A program made the position numbers and the translations under genes. Below are positions 10,301 to 19,293 of a stretch of DNA of 64,000 nucleotides, one piece after another. Source of the stretch: Lachancea dasiensis (lineage: Eukaryota; Ascomycota; Saccharomycetes; Saccharomycetales; Saccharomycetaceae); the NCBI GenBank assembly GCA_900074725.1, contig LT598457.1, positions 806,001-870,000 on the forward strand, read 5' to 3'. Below the pieces are notes generated by a model. The model made no database searches, was not told where the DNA came from, and worked only from the letters and a program-made list of their open reading frames with translations. Position 1 is the stretch's first letter, and each line of letters starts with the position of its first letter.

Positions 10301-11415
10301 CGTACTGCTCCACAAATACCCAGAATATACTGTCCGTACCTCTCGTGCTTTTCTTGCCTATTTCCAAGAAAAGCCTAGCGGACGTTGTTTTAATGACAGC
10401 GAAGTTTGAGTTCTTAAGAGAAGAAATTGTTTCCAAATTACCAAACGTCAGGTTAGTTCTGAAACTTATTCCGATAGATTTTTTAACGGATCCCATGACG
10501 TCGGTTAAAGATTACTATGATTTTTCCGTTGGTGTCTACAACTCTATTTCGCCACACAACATCAAATACACGGCCATTGCGGATGAATTGCCAAAAAAAG
10601 TCGAATTTAGAACGAACAAAGAACTGAATGGGCAAACTACCCATTTCGACGTATACTTTCACCTGGCCTATGCGAGGAGCATAGATAGAAACTGGGTTTC
10701 TGCGGCGTGGTCCAGTTCTTCTGGTAATGAAAGTGGGGCCAAAACTTGGTATATCGGGAACTCAACTACAGCATTCGAAGATGTATGTAATCAAATGTGG
10801 CAGATCACCTCAGCGTGCCTTACAAACAATTACGGTAGAGCATGCTTGATTTTAACCAGATTTGATAGTGTTTTACCTGACGACGAGCTCATGCATTGGA
10901 GACGGCTGTCATCGACGTCCCGAAACATGCATTTGGCGGTAGTTTGTGTCGGAGATAACACCAAGTTGTCTCTGTTCGATGAAGATCGCATGTATCCCTC
11001 CTTTAAGCCGATTTTTGAGGATGACAGACTTTCTCAAAATGTCGATGTGACGAATCTTGACAATTACGAAATCGTTGATATTGGGCGTGAAATTCATGGT
11101 ATTATATTTCAGCGGCCACTACAACTATCAAATTCACAGCATCGATGTGCTATTAACACCGGTGCACTAATAAGGTTCAAAGGAAGCAGTAGCCGCAATG
11201 TGGTCGACAAATTCGAGGTCAGCCTATTAAATTGCCCGCATACGGACAGCACAAAGTTGCTAAGAATTATTCTCCAAGAATTCAGGAATCTTTCAACGTT
11301 GAATTCGTGGTTCGGAGTTTCAAAATCCCGATCGAGCTTTGTACCTTGGCATGTCTTGGCCGTGAAAAAAATGATAAATGCTATAGTACACCTCAAGGTC
11401 ACAGACGATACCTAG
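7351..11415 (+). CDS. SSN2: Mediator subunit 13 (CDK8 kinase module)
   Basis: This 1354-aa protein is Med13/Srb9 (S. cerevisiae Ssn2, 1420 aa), the large subunit that links the Cdk8-cyclin C kinase module to core Mediator and takes part in glucose repression. The N-terminal domain (RLEELLTNFYRLERVERINY, ELWCFSIN) matches closely. The conserved central block KYLDIPLDEMTLPTTPLYMDPG lies near residues 530-550, followed by APLNFNPIIE and an acidic, serine-rich linker. The C-terminal PIWI-like half carries AINTGALIRFK and ILQEFRNLSTLNSWFG. The start at 7351 leaves the family N-terminus intact, so no upstream extension is needed. It is divergent from the lipase gene (187 bp between them) and convergent with NSE5 (25 bp). 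Confidence 0.96.
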   Translation: MEQKDLPYRLEELLTNFYRLERVERINYVQYIPSKPEGQWSIQAELALRKRNSKVLVSLFSRELWCFSINSDPIPTLELDHLGNTPAPEKTGYFTPDISKPNLPTAYAVFLKALRRMMHISLCLESGQHLIPFGNSCLFRGESRSTKVVHCEPQLFENGDLCVSFSCKNMRLCNFDTKMIDESFLQKNAIYLAPSGIRAYLYSHELEKCVSPPPKNASVLLITLLVSHGIDLTKKKDLTWVRVIPNLDHLNGYTPSVSSYLDPPRATKTAIWPLELCFSQSSAPLSKSLRELSLQPDLQETFDLIDDFIQLKLTSAFKTPGSTTGALGSGTVTGMNALSTGGIYGDHYTAQPKNFQAGSLYNLNVFGNHNSRRSPGGPSANVTPVHNRSAPQSAENVTPGFLTTPNVNENVDGTGEEILISGTSYKRGENIWTEQNRVSENESESLSTNHAAASESSVDQDNAELDAELFGDDKDDEQLSSDEVNFPQQTKEITDDMFDMIDDSDTSREKTMQLKEPSPFSTDESPFKRKYLDIPLDEMTLPTTPLYMDPGAPLPIETPKERKKSVFAPLNFNPIIESNVDNKYKNGGKFSLDAGKNEDSLKFDISSAKMSSSEEEDLASSDEDLDDFAVNSNVGPALESNTQPTTFAIENQPPISSNDIQRIAFQDPSPLQSFENESGDEKGLREVHSEFWRYPKGASYDFSPSKAYSSHSNSVKPVQFNAESNGPDELSIIKNFTPLLDTVSKSPLANQILDDPAAKQAENKGKLKLDVIGATDSVSAPETSNSLPFLLRHMPLFSIPDIFFHNNPSLSATEGLSSVVNLLVEQIIFDRGLLGDLGSESVTYSAFMDCGDGIIKKCMQDSFSEFERLNGGQLIEEINYIPQPAVYVKKSDEIIKVKGDSDYFSSQLRLKPYKGIKNFRCLFLTTELKDDCLDFLSTMSQIYQSQELGFCELVRLTFADTPGLIYLINLEKDTLLLLSAQIVSYCSTNTQNILSVPLVLFLPISKKSLADVVLMTAKFEFLREEIVSKLPNVRLVLKLIPIDFLTDPMTSVKDYYDFSVGVYNSISPHNIKYTAIADELPKKVEFRTNKELNGQTTHFDVYFHLAYARSIDRNWVSAAWSSSSGNESGAKTWYIGNSTTAFEDVCNQMWQITSACLTNNYGRACLILTRFDSVLPDDELMHWRRLSSTSRNMHLAVVCVGDNTKLSLFDEDRMYPSFKPIFEDDRLSQNVDVTNLDNYEIVDIGREIHGIIFQRPLQLSNSQHRCAINTGALIRFKGSSSRNVVDKFEVSLLNCPHTDSTKLLRIILQEFRNLSTLNSWFGVSKSRSSFVPWHVLAVKKMINAIVHLKVTDDT

Positions 11416-11440
11416 GAAATTTTAGATTGTGGACCGACTT

Positions 11441-13081
11441 TTAGATTAATTGAAGTATTTTTTCCATGTGTGGATATAAAGAGGGCATCATATGGTCCTC
11501 TTTGTGCCAGCCCATTTCTTTAATGAATTCTTGGCGTCTTTTGTCACTGGCGGCAACTGCGTGGAAAAGATTTTCTAACGAACGTCGAGTTCTCAGATGT
11601 GCTGATTTGTGAACGAATTCCCAAAACCTCAAAATGACCAGCAAGCATATATCACATCTTTCAACCAGCTTGTAAAGCACTTCGGGTAAAAGATCACAAT
11701 CACTGTCAAGAGGAGGAAAACTCGGGGTGAACATCTCAATAAGTTCTCCTACCATGGACTCAACTCCACCGATGTTGTCTACCAGATTAACAGGTTTGCA
11801 ATTTTTGTCTAAGAAACTCTCGTTTAACGTCGCTTGAGCGATTAGCGGCATATACTCCAGACATTGCCCTATCTCATATACAGCGAAAAATTGCCTCAGC
11901 TGAGTGAGGTTGTCGATACTACTCAAAGATAATCCTAAACTTTGAATAAACTTTGCTTCGGACACCCTTGGTTCAATCAACTCTTCACCCTCCGGTATCG
12001 TCCTCAAAAAAGCGTAGAGTAGATTTAGAAGACGGTGGCGGAAATGCATCGATTCTAAAATCTTCAGCGATCTTACTTTTGAGTTTCTTGGTGCATACTC
12101 CACAGGAACTTTCAGTTCTTTATGGTAGATCGGATGTACGGTAAAATTTCCTGTTGCGTAGTCTAAACCCAGCAGAAGAATATCACAGAATGCATTGTGT
12201 AAGTACTCTGAGTTGAGGGATTTGAACAAACAAGCTAAAGGGCTGTCTTGGATCATGGATATGTCATCACTGGCGTGGCAACTAGCTCGAGCTCCAAGGT
12301 AAAAGTCATTTTGCAACTCAAATAGACCGAAAAGTAGGGTCAGTAATGGTACCCATAGTTTGCTCCTTTCGTAAAGATGTGAGTCCTCGGAAATCGAAAG
12401 CACTAGTGCCCACGCTACACAATTCCAAAATTCGCCTTCAGGACTAAGTATAGTGGTCAAGACAGTGGTCTTAAGAATCTCGTTTTTCTGATCTAAAGCA
12501 CTGACGTAAGCAGAATATGGGTTACGATACCCTGCACGGGAATTTTCACTTGAGTTAGTCTCAGGCGTGGGCTCGATCCGAATTCCTGAGTTTGTTTTGC
12601 GCCGTTTCTTTGGATCGCCCATACTGTGCATGAAGGGTTCCGAAGTCAAGCAGTTTATGTGATCCAGCAAAAGGAAAAACTGGCTGCGAAGCAGTTGGGT
12701 ACTGTGAAGGTTCGACATTTTGGGATTGCGCAAACGTGCTGCGAGCTCTTGTAATATCTTCAAACTACGTGAACTGATGGAAGCTCTGGTTACGTTGTAA
12801 GGATCTAATTCTGCCACTAGCTGTGTAGTACCAAATTCTGGTAACACTGACAAAGTTATCAGCACTATTAGAACATCTGCAGGCGGCGTCGGATAATCGT
12901 CGTACTCGACCCGCCGCAGCTGTGCCTCAAAGAAAAACAACATTTGAGCATAATTTTCCACGCCATACAAGCTATTGAGCATTTCAAAGGTGCGCAAATT
13001 CTCAAACTTCAATTCTACGCCGTAAGGAATCGGGTCCATGCTTCGCCCCGGTTCCAAGGGCGTGTCACTTGGGTGCAACAT
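11441..13081 (-). CDS. NSE5: Nse5 subunit of the Smc5/6 complex
   Basis: This 546-aa, mostly helical protein without a catalytic motif matches Nse5 in length (556 aa in S. cerevisiae) and position (YML023C, between RPS17A and APT1). Nse5 pairs with Nse6 to regulate the Smc5/6 ATPase and to recruit the complex to chromatin for DNA repair. Two conserved-looking stretches are MHFRHRLLNLLYAFLRTIPEGE in the middle and WEFVHKSAHLRTRRSLENLFHAVAAS near the end. Nse5 diverges fast, so the call depends heavily on synteny. It ends 25 bp from the end of SSN2 and its start is divergent from APT1. Confidence 0.8.
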   Translation of the reverse strand: MLHPSDTPLEPGRSMDPIPYGVELKFENLRTFEMLNSLYGVENYAQMLFFFEAQLRRVEYDDYPTPPADVLIVLITLSVLPEFGTTQLVAELDPYNVTRASISSRSLKILQELAARLRNPKMSNLHSTQLLRSQFFLLLDHINCLTSEPFMHSMGDPKKRRKTNSGIRIEPTPETNSSENSRAGYRNPYSAYVSALDQKNEILKTTVLTTILSPEGEFWNCVAWALVLSISEDSHLYERSKLWVPLLTLLFGLFELQNDFYLGARASCHASDDISMIQDSPLACLFKSLNSEYLHNAFCDILLLGLDYATGNFTVHPIYHKELKVPVEYAPRNSKVRSLKILESMHFRHRLLNLLYAFLRTIPEGEELIEPRVSEAKFIQSLGLSLSSIDNLTQLRQFFAVYEIGQCLEYMPLIAQATLNESFLDKNCKPVNLVDNIGGVESMVGELIEMFTPSFPPLDSDCDLLPEVLYKLVERCDICLLVILRFWEFVHKSAHLRTRRSLENLFHAVAASDKRRQEFIKEMGWHKEDHMMPSLYPHMEKILQLI

Positions 13082-13355
13082 TGCTGAGCTCGAATTCCAT
13101 CCAAAAAAGATGACAAAGGTGTCTAAAAAAAGCTCCCTTTCCGTTCAATGCACAAGGGTGAATACTCTAGGTTCAGGGAAGATACCTTGTGTGCCAACAC
13201 CTTCATTCTATATTTTAAAATATGTTGAGTTCAACTCCCGAAAATCCTAGTGAAAAAAAAATCCAATTAAAATTTAATCCTAATAATACTCTTGACGGGA
13301 CGACGCATCGCCAGATTGATCGACCATTGAGATACTTCAAAAGACTATAGCCGTC

Positions 13356-13919
13356 ATGCCAGCTGAGTCCATCGCGCAAGAGCTGAGATCTGCTCTTCAC
13401 CAGTACCCAAACTTTCCTAGCAAGGGTATTCTTTTTGAAGATTTTTTACCGATTTTCAGATCCCCACAACTATTTGGTAAACTGGTAGCAGCATTCAAAG
13501 AACACCTCGAGACCAAGTTCAAGGGCACCAAAATTGATTATATCGTGGCTCTAGAAGCTCGTGGGTTTCTTTTCGCACCTGCTGTGGCCTTGGCGATCGG
13601 TGCAGGTTTTGTTCCAATTAGAAAGCACGGGAAACTACCTGGTGAATGTTTGCACGCTACATATACTAAGGAATACGGCGAAGACGTGTTTGATGTTCAG
13701 AAAGAGTCAATTCCAGAGGGCTCGAATGTGGTGATCATGGACGACATCATTGCCACTGGCGGTTCCGCGTTGGCTGCCGGTGAACTAATCGAGAAATTGG
13801 GAGCCAATATCCTAGAATTCAGCTTCTTCATGGAACTAGATTTTCTGAAGGGTAGGGAGAGATTGCAAGCTCCTGTTTTCACTCTCTTGACAGGACAAGA
13901 GCACGCTCTACAGAATTAG
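13356..13919 (+). CDS. APT1: Adenine phosphoribosyltransferase
   Basis: This 187-aa enzyme converts adenine and PRPP to AMP in purine salvage; length equals S. cerevisiae Apt1. The PRPP-binding loop VVIMDDIIATGGSALAAGEL is intact near residues 125-145. The substrate region LEARGFLFAPAVALAIGAGFVPIRKHGKLPG is typical of APRT. S. cerevisiae has two copies, APT1 (YML022W) and APT2 (YDR441C), from the genome duplication; this single gene stands at the ancestral position between NSE5 and DOT1. The ATG at 13356 gives the standard N-terminus. It is convergent with DOT1. Confidence 0.97.
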   Translation: MPAESIAQELRSALHQYPNFPSKGILFEDFLPIFRSPQLFGKLVAAFKEHLETKFKGTKIDYIVALEARGFLFAPAVALAIGAGFVPIRKHGKLPGECLHATYTKEYGEDVFDVQKESIPEGSNVVIMDDIIATGGSALAAGELIEKLGANILEFSFFMELDFLKGRERLQAPVFTLLTGQEHALQN

Positions 13920-14078
13920 AAGCGCGCTTTATCGTCGTGTTGTTCAGACTATTCACTTTTACACATTCATTAATGTACACCAAACAATATTTTCAAAGTT
14001 GTATATACCTACTTGAAGTCCAGCATTGACCGTTGCGTCTTGTTGGGACTGTAGAATGCCTCCAAGCTCTCTATCGTA

Positions 14079-15842
14079 TCACCTTGTATACTTAACCACA
14101 CGTTTACTTCTAGTGCGGCCCTTGGAATGCGTGGTAAAAATTTCACCTTCGATATCCTCTTGCACTGTCGAAATAAAGAACTCTCCGCCCCTGTGAGTCC
14201 ATGAAACACTGTCTTCCTCAAGTTCAAATTTCTCCACTTTTAATCGGTTTAGAATGTCTGTTGCATTGTCATGATTGACCGTGTGGCCAAATGGCCTTAA
14301 ACTCTTCAAAGTGATGATTTTACATCCAACTTTCAGCGGTTGTATGAGTTTTCGTACCAGCTCATTCAACTTCGCATCAAAGATAAAGTTGTTGACAAGA
14401 AGGACGTCACACTGCGGCAAAAGTTCCTGTACCTCAGGATTACCTACGAAACTTTTCCGTAGGGAAAACTGAAGAGATCCAACATTCAAGCCATACAGTT
14501 TACATCGTGCCCTCAGTTCTTTTTCTTGAGCTTCGGTCAGAGCGCTTGCGTTGGGCATAAGCTCACACCCAAAACTCAGCTTACACCCAAACTCTAAGGC
14601 TGCTTGAAATACACAATTTCCCACTCCGGATCCCAGATCCATAAAAATGTGTTCAGGTTTGAGACCACATTTTTCGTATGTTGTTGTGAGGAACTTGGGA
14701 AGAAGCTCGCCATAAACGTAGTTGCTGAACGCCTGATATTTCTTCAAGGCACCAGCATTGGGATGAATCGTTCGAACATACACCATATGGAGTATCGTGT
14801 GTAAGAATGAAGTCGGAAGGTCCCGAAGCGATGCAAGCTGTTGAAGGATTTCAGGTCTTGGGATGCCTGAAATAAATTCATTGTACAGTTCGATTAATTT
14901 AACAAACTCATCTTGATCTTCCAAATCGAAAGAGTGGTTCAAAGGCTTGATGATCTGTGTCTCCATCCTGGGACGATATTTAGGAGGAACGTACACCAAG
15001 CAAGTAAACTCTATTATTCGCCCGATTTCACTCATTGGATTGTACCTTGACAGATCAGATTTGAAATTCACCACAAACTCTTCGAAATAGTCGGGATACA
15101 GGATATAGCGTAGTTTGACAGTTCGATTATGAGTTGACTTCGGCCTATGAACGTTGCAAGAATGCACCAGCTCTTCCTTAAATCCGCTTGAGTTTCTCAA
15201 ACCATCCAAATCAACTATGCCAGTGACCTTGGTCAAGTGTGACTCCCAGTTGGTAATAAATGAGTCCAGTTTTGGTATGTCGGCTTTCTTACGCCGCCCT
15301 TTGGCGACAGTAACACCATTTTTGCCGCGTTTAACTCCTGAACTAGTACTTTTTCTGAGCGTACCTTTAGAGAAGCTTGTCGCTTTTTTGACTCCGGGGC
15401 CAGGTTCACGCTTTATCACCTGCTGGGCATCAGTGTTTTTTCGACCGTAAGCGGCACTGCGTTTTGTCTTTTGAGCAGTAACCGTAGCCTTGGTTACCAT
15501 TTTCGTCATTTTAACTTTTCGCCCTTTTCGTATCCTTCCTGCCAGCTTGTCGTTCTCATCGATTTTATTGGCATTTGGACGCAATGTGGTCGCGTCTTGA
15601 TCACCATCACAAACCTTTCTGGACCTACTTCTCAGAAACCCATCTGGCATCGAAAATTCATCGTAGGCTGAGTACCTAAATGCATCATCGAGCAAAGAAA
15701 GAACACTCTTCTTAACTTTGGGTCCCTTCAACGCGGGTCTTCCTTCATCTTCGCTCTTGGCCGACGTTTCGACCGTAGAAGAACGAGAAACATCGGACAT
15801 AATAGACTCCCCAGCAGATGATGATTCGTAAGCCATCCCCAA
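14079..15842 (-). CDS. DOT1: Histone H3 lysine-79 methyltransferase
   Basis: Dot1 methylates H3K79 without a SET domain and limits silencing-protein spread. The protein is 587 aa (582 in S. cerevisiae). The N-terminal third is basic and low-complexity, with Lys/Arg clusters as in the nucleosome-binding region of yeast Dot1. The catalytic domain fills the C-terminal two thirds: the SAM-binding loop DLGSGVGNCVFQ is near residue 400, followed by GCELMPNASALTEAQ and the VNNFIFD acceptor-side motif. The order APT-DOT1-LRS4 matches YDR441C-YDR440W-YDR439W, with UNG1 and YML020W interleaved from the sister block. The first ATG gives MGMAYESS; I see no better start. Confidence 0.95.
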   Translation of the reverse strand: MGMAYESSSAGESIMSDVSRSSTVETSAKSEDEGRPALKGPKVKKSVLSLLDDAFRYSAYDEFSMPDGFLRSRSRKVCDGDQDATTLRPNANKIDENDKLAGRIRKGRKVKMTKMVTKATVTAQKTKRSAAYGRKNTDAQQVIKREPGPGVKKATSFSKGTLRKSTSSGVKRGKNGVTVAKGRRKKADIPKLDSFITNWESHLTKVTGIVDLDGLRNSSGFKEELVHSCNVHRPKSTHNRTVKLRYILYPDYFEEFVVNFKSDLSRYNPMSEIGRIIEFTCLVYVPPKYRPRMETQIIKPLNHSFDLEDQDEFVKLIELYNEFISGIPRPEILQQLASLRDLPTSFLHTILHMVYVRTIHPNAGALKKYQAFSNYVYGELLPKFLTTTYEKCGLKPEHIFMDLGSGVGNCVFQAALEFGCKLSFGCELMPNASALTEAQEKELRARCKLYGLNVGSLQFSLRKSFVGNPEVQELLPQCDVLLVNNFIFDAKLNELVRKLIQPLKVGCKIITLKSLRPFGHTVNHDNATDILNRLKVEKFELEEDSVSWTHRGGEFFISTVQEDIEGEIFTTHSKGRTRSKRVVKYTR

Positions 15843-15983
15843 GTACGCTGTTCTTCGACCTCCGTATTACTGGCCACCTAATGCTTTGAACAGTTTATCA
15901 GGTGAATACACGTCAGTCGGCCGTCTACTATTCAAAAATAAGACGAGATCAAAACTGTTCTTCGTCACGTGCTTGGCAGTATT

Positions 15984-17042
15984 TTATAGGTTCAATACAA
16001 GGTTCTTCTTCTCTATCTCTTTTATTGAGCTCCCAGGAGCCACACTCCAATCTATCATACTTTCATTCCGCTCATAGAGCCACTCGTTGATCTTCTTAAA
16101 ATGTTTATTTCCGAAAAAGCCTCTGCTCGCAGATAGCGGTGAAGGGTGTACGGAACTGAGTACCAGGAAGTTGTCAGGAACCGTCCCCAATATTCCTTTC
16201 ACGAGATGCATCGCATTATTTCCCCACAAGAGAAATACCAAGGGCTGCTTCGTTTTCTTCCGATCTTCTATTATCAATTGGACAACTCGCTTGGTGAACT
16301 GCTCCCAACCTCTCTTGGAATGAGAGTTGGCGTTGTGAGCTTTGACTGTCAAGCACGTATTAAGAAGAAGCACCCCTTGCTTGGCCCATGATGTCAGGTC
16401 ACCAACCTTATTGTCGATCTGAAAATCCGCATAGTTATTCTCCCGCAGTTCTTTATAAATGTTTTTTAAGGACGGTGGAGCAGGTATTGGGTCTCGGACG
16501 CTAAAAGCGAGTCCATGAGCTTGATTGTGATTGTGATAGGGATCTTGGCCAATGATGACCACCCGGACATGCTCAAAAGTGGTTAGTCTACTCCACGAAT
16601 AAACATCCTCTGCTGGGGGAAAGACAGTGAATTGCTTTTGTTGATCAAGTACAAAATCTTTCAGTTTCAAAAAATAACCCTTACGAAATTCAGGGGCTAG
16701 TTTGTTGAACCATGCATCTTCTATCGTATTCAGCTCTAGACTCAATAATTCTGTTTCGCGTTGTGACAACTGCTGGCGAAAAAGCTCTTTGTCGAACCTT
16801 CCGCTAGTTTCCAGCGAAGTACTCCTTGCTTCCTTCGTTTCTTCAATCACTAACGCCTCCACGGCCTTTTCAGTACCAGGTCCTCCAGTCTTTTCGAGCG
16901 TAGCACCTTCACTTTTCCTGTCACCGAAAAAGTCCATCAATGTCTTCTGTTTCTTGCTTCCATCGAGACTCTTTTGGTCCACCCTCGGGCGCTTAATCTC
17001 AGTCATATTAATTCGAGGTGTATGGAAACTCTCAACCACCAC
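15984..17042 (-). CDS. UNG1: Uracil-DNA glycosylase
   Basis: This 352-aa family-1 uracil-DNA glycosylase removes uracil from DNA in base-excision repair in nucleus and mitochondria. The water-activating loop GQDPYH is at residues 165-170 (catalytic Asp167), the uracil pocket has LLLNTCLTV, and the minor-groove loop HPSPLS is at 299-304. Residues 32-39 (QKTLMDFF) match the PCNA-interacting PIP box QxxLxxFF. A downstream Met at residue 13 lies before the PIP box, so a shorter nuclear form starting there is possible. Neighbours match YML021C beside YML020W. Confidence 0.96.
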   Translation of the reverse strand: MVVESFHTPRINMTEIKRPRVDQKSLDGSKKQKTLMDFFGDRKSEGATLEKTGGPGTEKAVEALVIEETKEARSTSLETSGRFDKELFRQQLSQRETELLSLELNTIEDAWFNKLAPEFRKGYFLKLKDFVLDQQKQFTVFPPAEDVYSWSRLTTFEHVRVVIIGQDPYHNHNQAHGLAFSVRDPIPAPPSLKNIYKELRENNYADFQIDNKVGDLTSWAKQGVLLLNTCLTVKAHNANSHSKRGWEQFTKRVVQLIIEDRKKTKQPLVFLLWGNNAMHLVKGILGTVPDNFLVLSSVHPSPLSASRGFFGNKHFKKINEWLYERNESMIDWSVAPGSSIKEIEKKNLVLNL

Positions 17043-17336
17043 CGATCCAACAGGCGCTGTGTAATTGTTTTCGCGAAATCTTATTTTCGATGGATTATGG
17101 TAGACATTAATTATATAAATTATGTTAATATCTGAGATATAGAGAAACGGATACTATAACACAGCTCAAAAGAAAACAGTTACTTATTGCGGTCAAATTT
17201 TCTTGTCACATAATTTCAGGAAACTTGCTGGCTGATAGACTCGACATAAACTAAAAGCTAAGATTGTTTCCCATATCTACGGCCCCCTCCAGAGATAATA
17301 ATAATTTCAAAAGACCACCCTATATTCTGGGGCCCC

Positions 17337-19277
17337 ATGCGCTCAGCATCTAGCAACAAATCATCCAATTCTTCCACAAAGTCGAAGAATAATGAGCATT
17401 TTTTTGAGGATCCTTCAAGTACAAGGGTTATTGAGCAGCCAGATCGGCGCCCGTCGAGTTCGATTACGCCTTGGACGCTTTGGGGTGGAGGAAAGTCCGA
17501 TGGCACCAATGACATGACAAACGAAGACTCTGAAAGAGCCAACAGTAATATAAAAGCTGCTGAACAAACGTGGTGGAGGAAAACTTCCATAACCTCTTTA
17601 CGTGGTGTTACGAAAGCTGATAACTGCTGCCCCAATGACCAAGAAGTCAAGGGTACAGTAGTCACAGTTTCGGGCAATGCTAAAGCAGACGAAGAGAATT
17701 CTGAAGCTGGCACCATGACTGAACCTCGTAGGAGGGCCTGGTCTTTTTGGAATCGGAAAAGCGCTGAAAATGAAGAATCTTCTGCTGTTGATGTCATTGA
17801 ATCCCCAACAAGTGGTGGTGCAAACATTATAAAACCTATCATCAATGAGTTGATAACCGGAGCTACCGATGATGCCATTCTGTACAAGAAAAGGTCTAAG
17901 GACGATACGGCTGGGGAACAAAACCTGGAGAACAAGAATGAACAACAAGGACATATGAGAAATATCTTAACACCTGCTTTCGAAGTTTTACCTGAGCTAA
18001 CCACAATGGCGTCACTTTACTCTGGCTTAATTAAGTATGGTCACAGATGGCACCTTTTGTCAAAAGACACTATGAAACCTAAATCCCTATATCGTAGAAA
18101 ACCCGTCAGTGTACTGCGTTCGATAAATCATGACACGACAGCACCTGTAAGGGTACTAATAATAGGTGTTCACGGGTTTTTTCCTACTAGGATGATACGA
18201 CCGCTTATAGGTGAGCCCACGGGAACTTCCACTAAATTTATTACAGAAGCAGAAAAAGCTGTGATACGCTGGTTTCGAGAGCAAGACACTCCCGTTGAGA
18301 TCAGCAAAATTGCACTTGAAAGAGAAGGTAAAGTTATGGACCGTGTTGCATTCTTCTTGGAAGTTTTGAAGAATTGGGTTGACGAAATAAATAAGGCCGA
18401 TTTTGTTTATTTTGTGGCACATTCTCAGGGCTGTCCAGTTTCTATAATTTTGCTGGCAAAATTGGTTGAATCGGGTATTATACAGTTGGATGCGCCGGGG
18501 CATGCAAGGGAAGAGCCAAGTAACGGCCAAAGCATGAAAGGAAGCAAAATCGTAAGCATTCTGGCAATGGCTGGTGTGAACAACGGTCCCTTTTACGGTG
18601 TTGATCAAACACTATTTGTGAGAGCATACTCGACCATTGAGAATGATTCTTTGAGAGAGCTTTTCCAATTTCAAAATTTTCAATCAACGCTGGCAAGGAA
18701 ATATATTCAAAGCTTGCGAATTATAATAGCTAGCAACGTTAAAGTTGCTTTTGTTGGATCAATTAACGACCAATTAGTGCCCTTATACTCCTCTACGTGT
18801 ATGTTTGCCCGCCATCCTAATATCTTCAAGGCTACTTTTATTGACAAGGATTCGAAGACTCCTAGTTTTATAAGCCGGATTGTGGGGATTGCCAATCAAT
18901 TAAATAACTTGGGCTACAATGATCATGGGATCATCAAAGAGGTAAGTGGCTCTTTGGCAGGAACTTTGACTGGTGGTGGGCACTCAAAAATCTATAATGA
19001 AGGTCAGGTATATGACTTGGGTATTAAGTTTGCGTTAGAGACCTGCAACCTGCCCACTGAGCAACCTGTCATCTACGAAACCTACCAAGTGGATGAGCTG
19101 GGATCAAACCCATACCACTTACCCTGGTGTATGAGGGGTTTGCTTTTTGATATCGGAGTTCATATTGGCCGGGATCAAATTATCGACTTATTTCGTGAAT
19201 TTGAGGAGTGGGATCCAGAAACAAAATTGTTGAAGGATGTGAAATATAGACTTAATGGTCTAAGGTCTAAACTGTAA
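17337..19277 (+). CDS. YML020W-family predicted alpha/beta hydrolase
   Basis: This 646-aa protein matches S. cerevisiae YML020W (664 aa), of unknown function, by length and position between UNG1 and OST6. The first 220 residues are polar and low-complexity. The rest looks like an alpha/beta hydrolase: the strand-turn IIGVHGFFP with His279-Gly280, a nucleophile elbow AHSQG with Ser363, FVGSINDQLVPL with Asp478, and GYNDHGII with His530, in the right order for a Ser-Asp-His triad. That catalytic reading is my inference. No membrane segment is evident. Substrate unknown. Confidence 0.85.
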   Translation: MRSASSNKSSNSSTKSKNNEHFFEDPSSTRVIEQPDRRPSSSITPWTLWGGGKSDGTNDMTNEDSERANSNIKAAEQTWWRKTSITSLRGVTKADNCCPNDQEVKGTVVTVSGNAKADEENSEAGTMTEPRRRAWSFWNRKSAENEESSAVDVIESPTSGGANIIKPIINELITGATDDAILYKKRSKDDTAGEQNLENKNEQQGHMRNILTPAFEVLPELTTMASLYSGLIKYGHRWHLLSKDTMKPKSLYRRKPVSVLRSINHDTTAPVRVLIIGVHGFFPTRMIRPLIGEPTGTSTKFITEAEKAVIRWFREQDTPVEISKIALEREGKVMDRVAFFLEVLKNWVDEINKADFVYFVAHSQGCPVSIILLAKLVESGIIQLDAPGHAREEPSNGQSMKGSKIVSILAMAGVNNGPFYGVDQTLFVRAYSTIENDSLRELFQFQNFQSTLARKYIQSLRIIIASNVKVAFVGSINDQLVPLYSSTCMFARHPNIFKATFIDKDSKTPSFISRIVGIANQLNNLGYNDHGIIKEVSGSLAGTLTGGGHSKIYNEGQVYDLGIKFALETCNLPTEQPVIYETYQVDELGSNPYHLPWCMRGLLFDIGVHIGRDQIIDLFREFEEWDPETKLLKDVKYRLNGLRSKL

Positions 19278-19293
19278 CTGATTATGCATTTCT

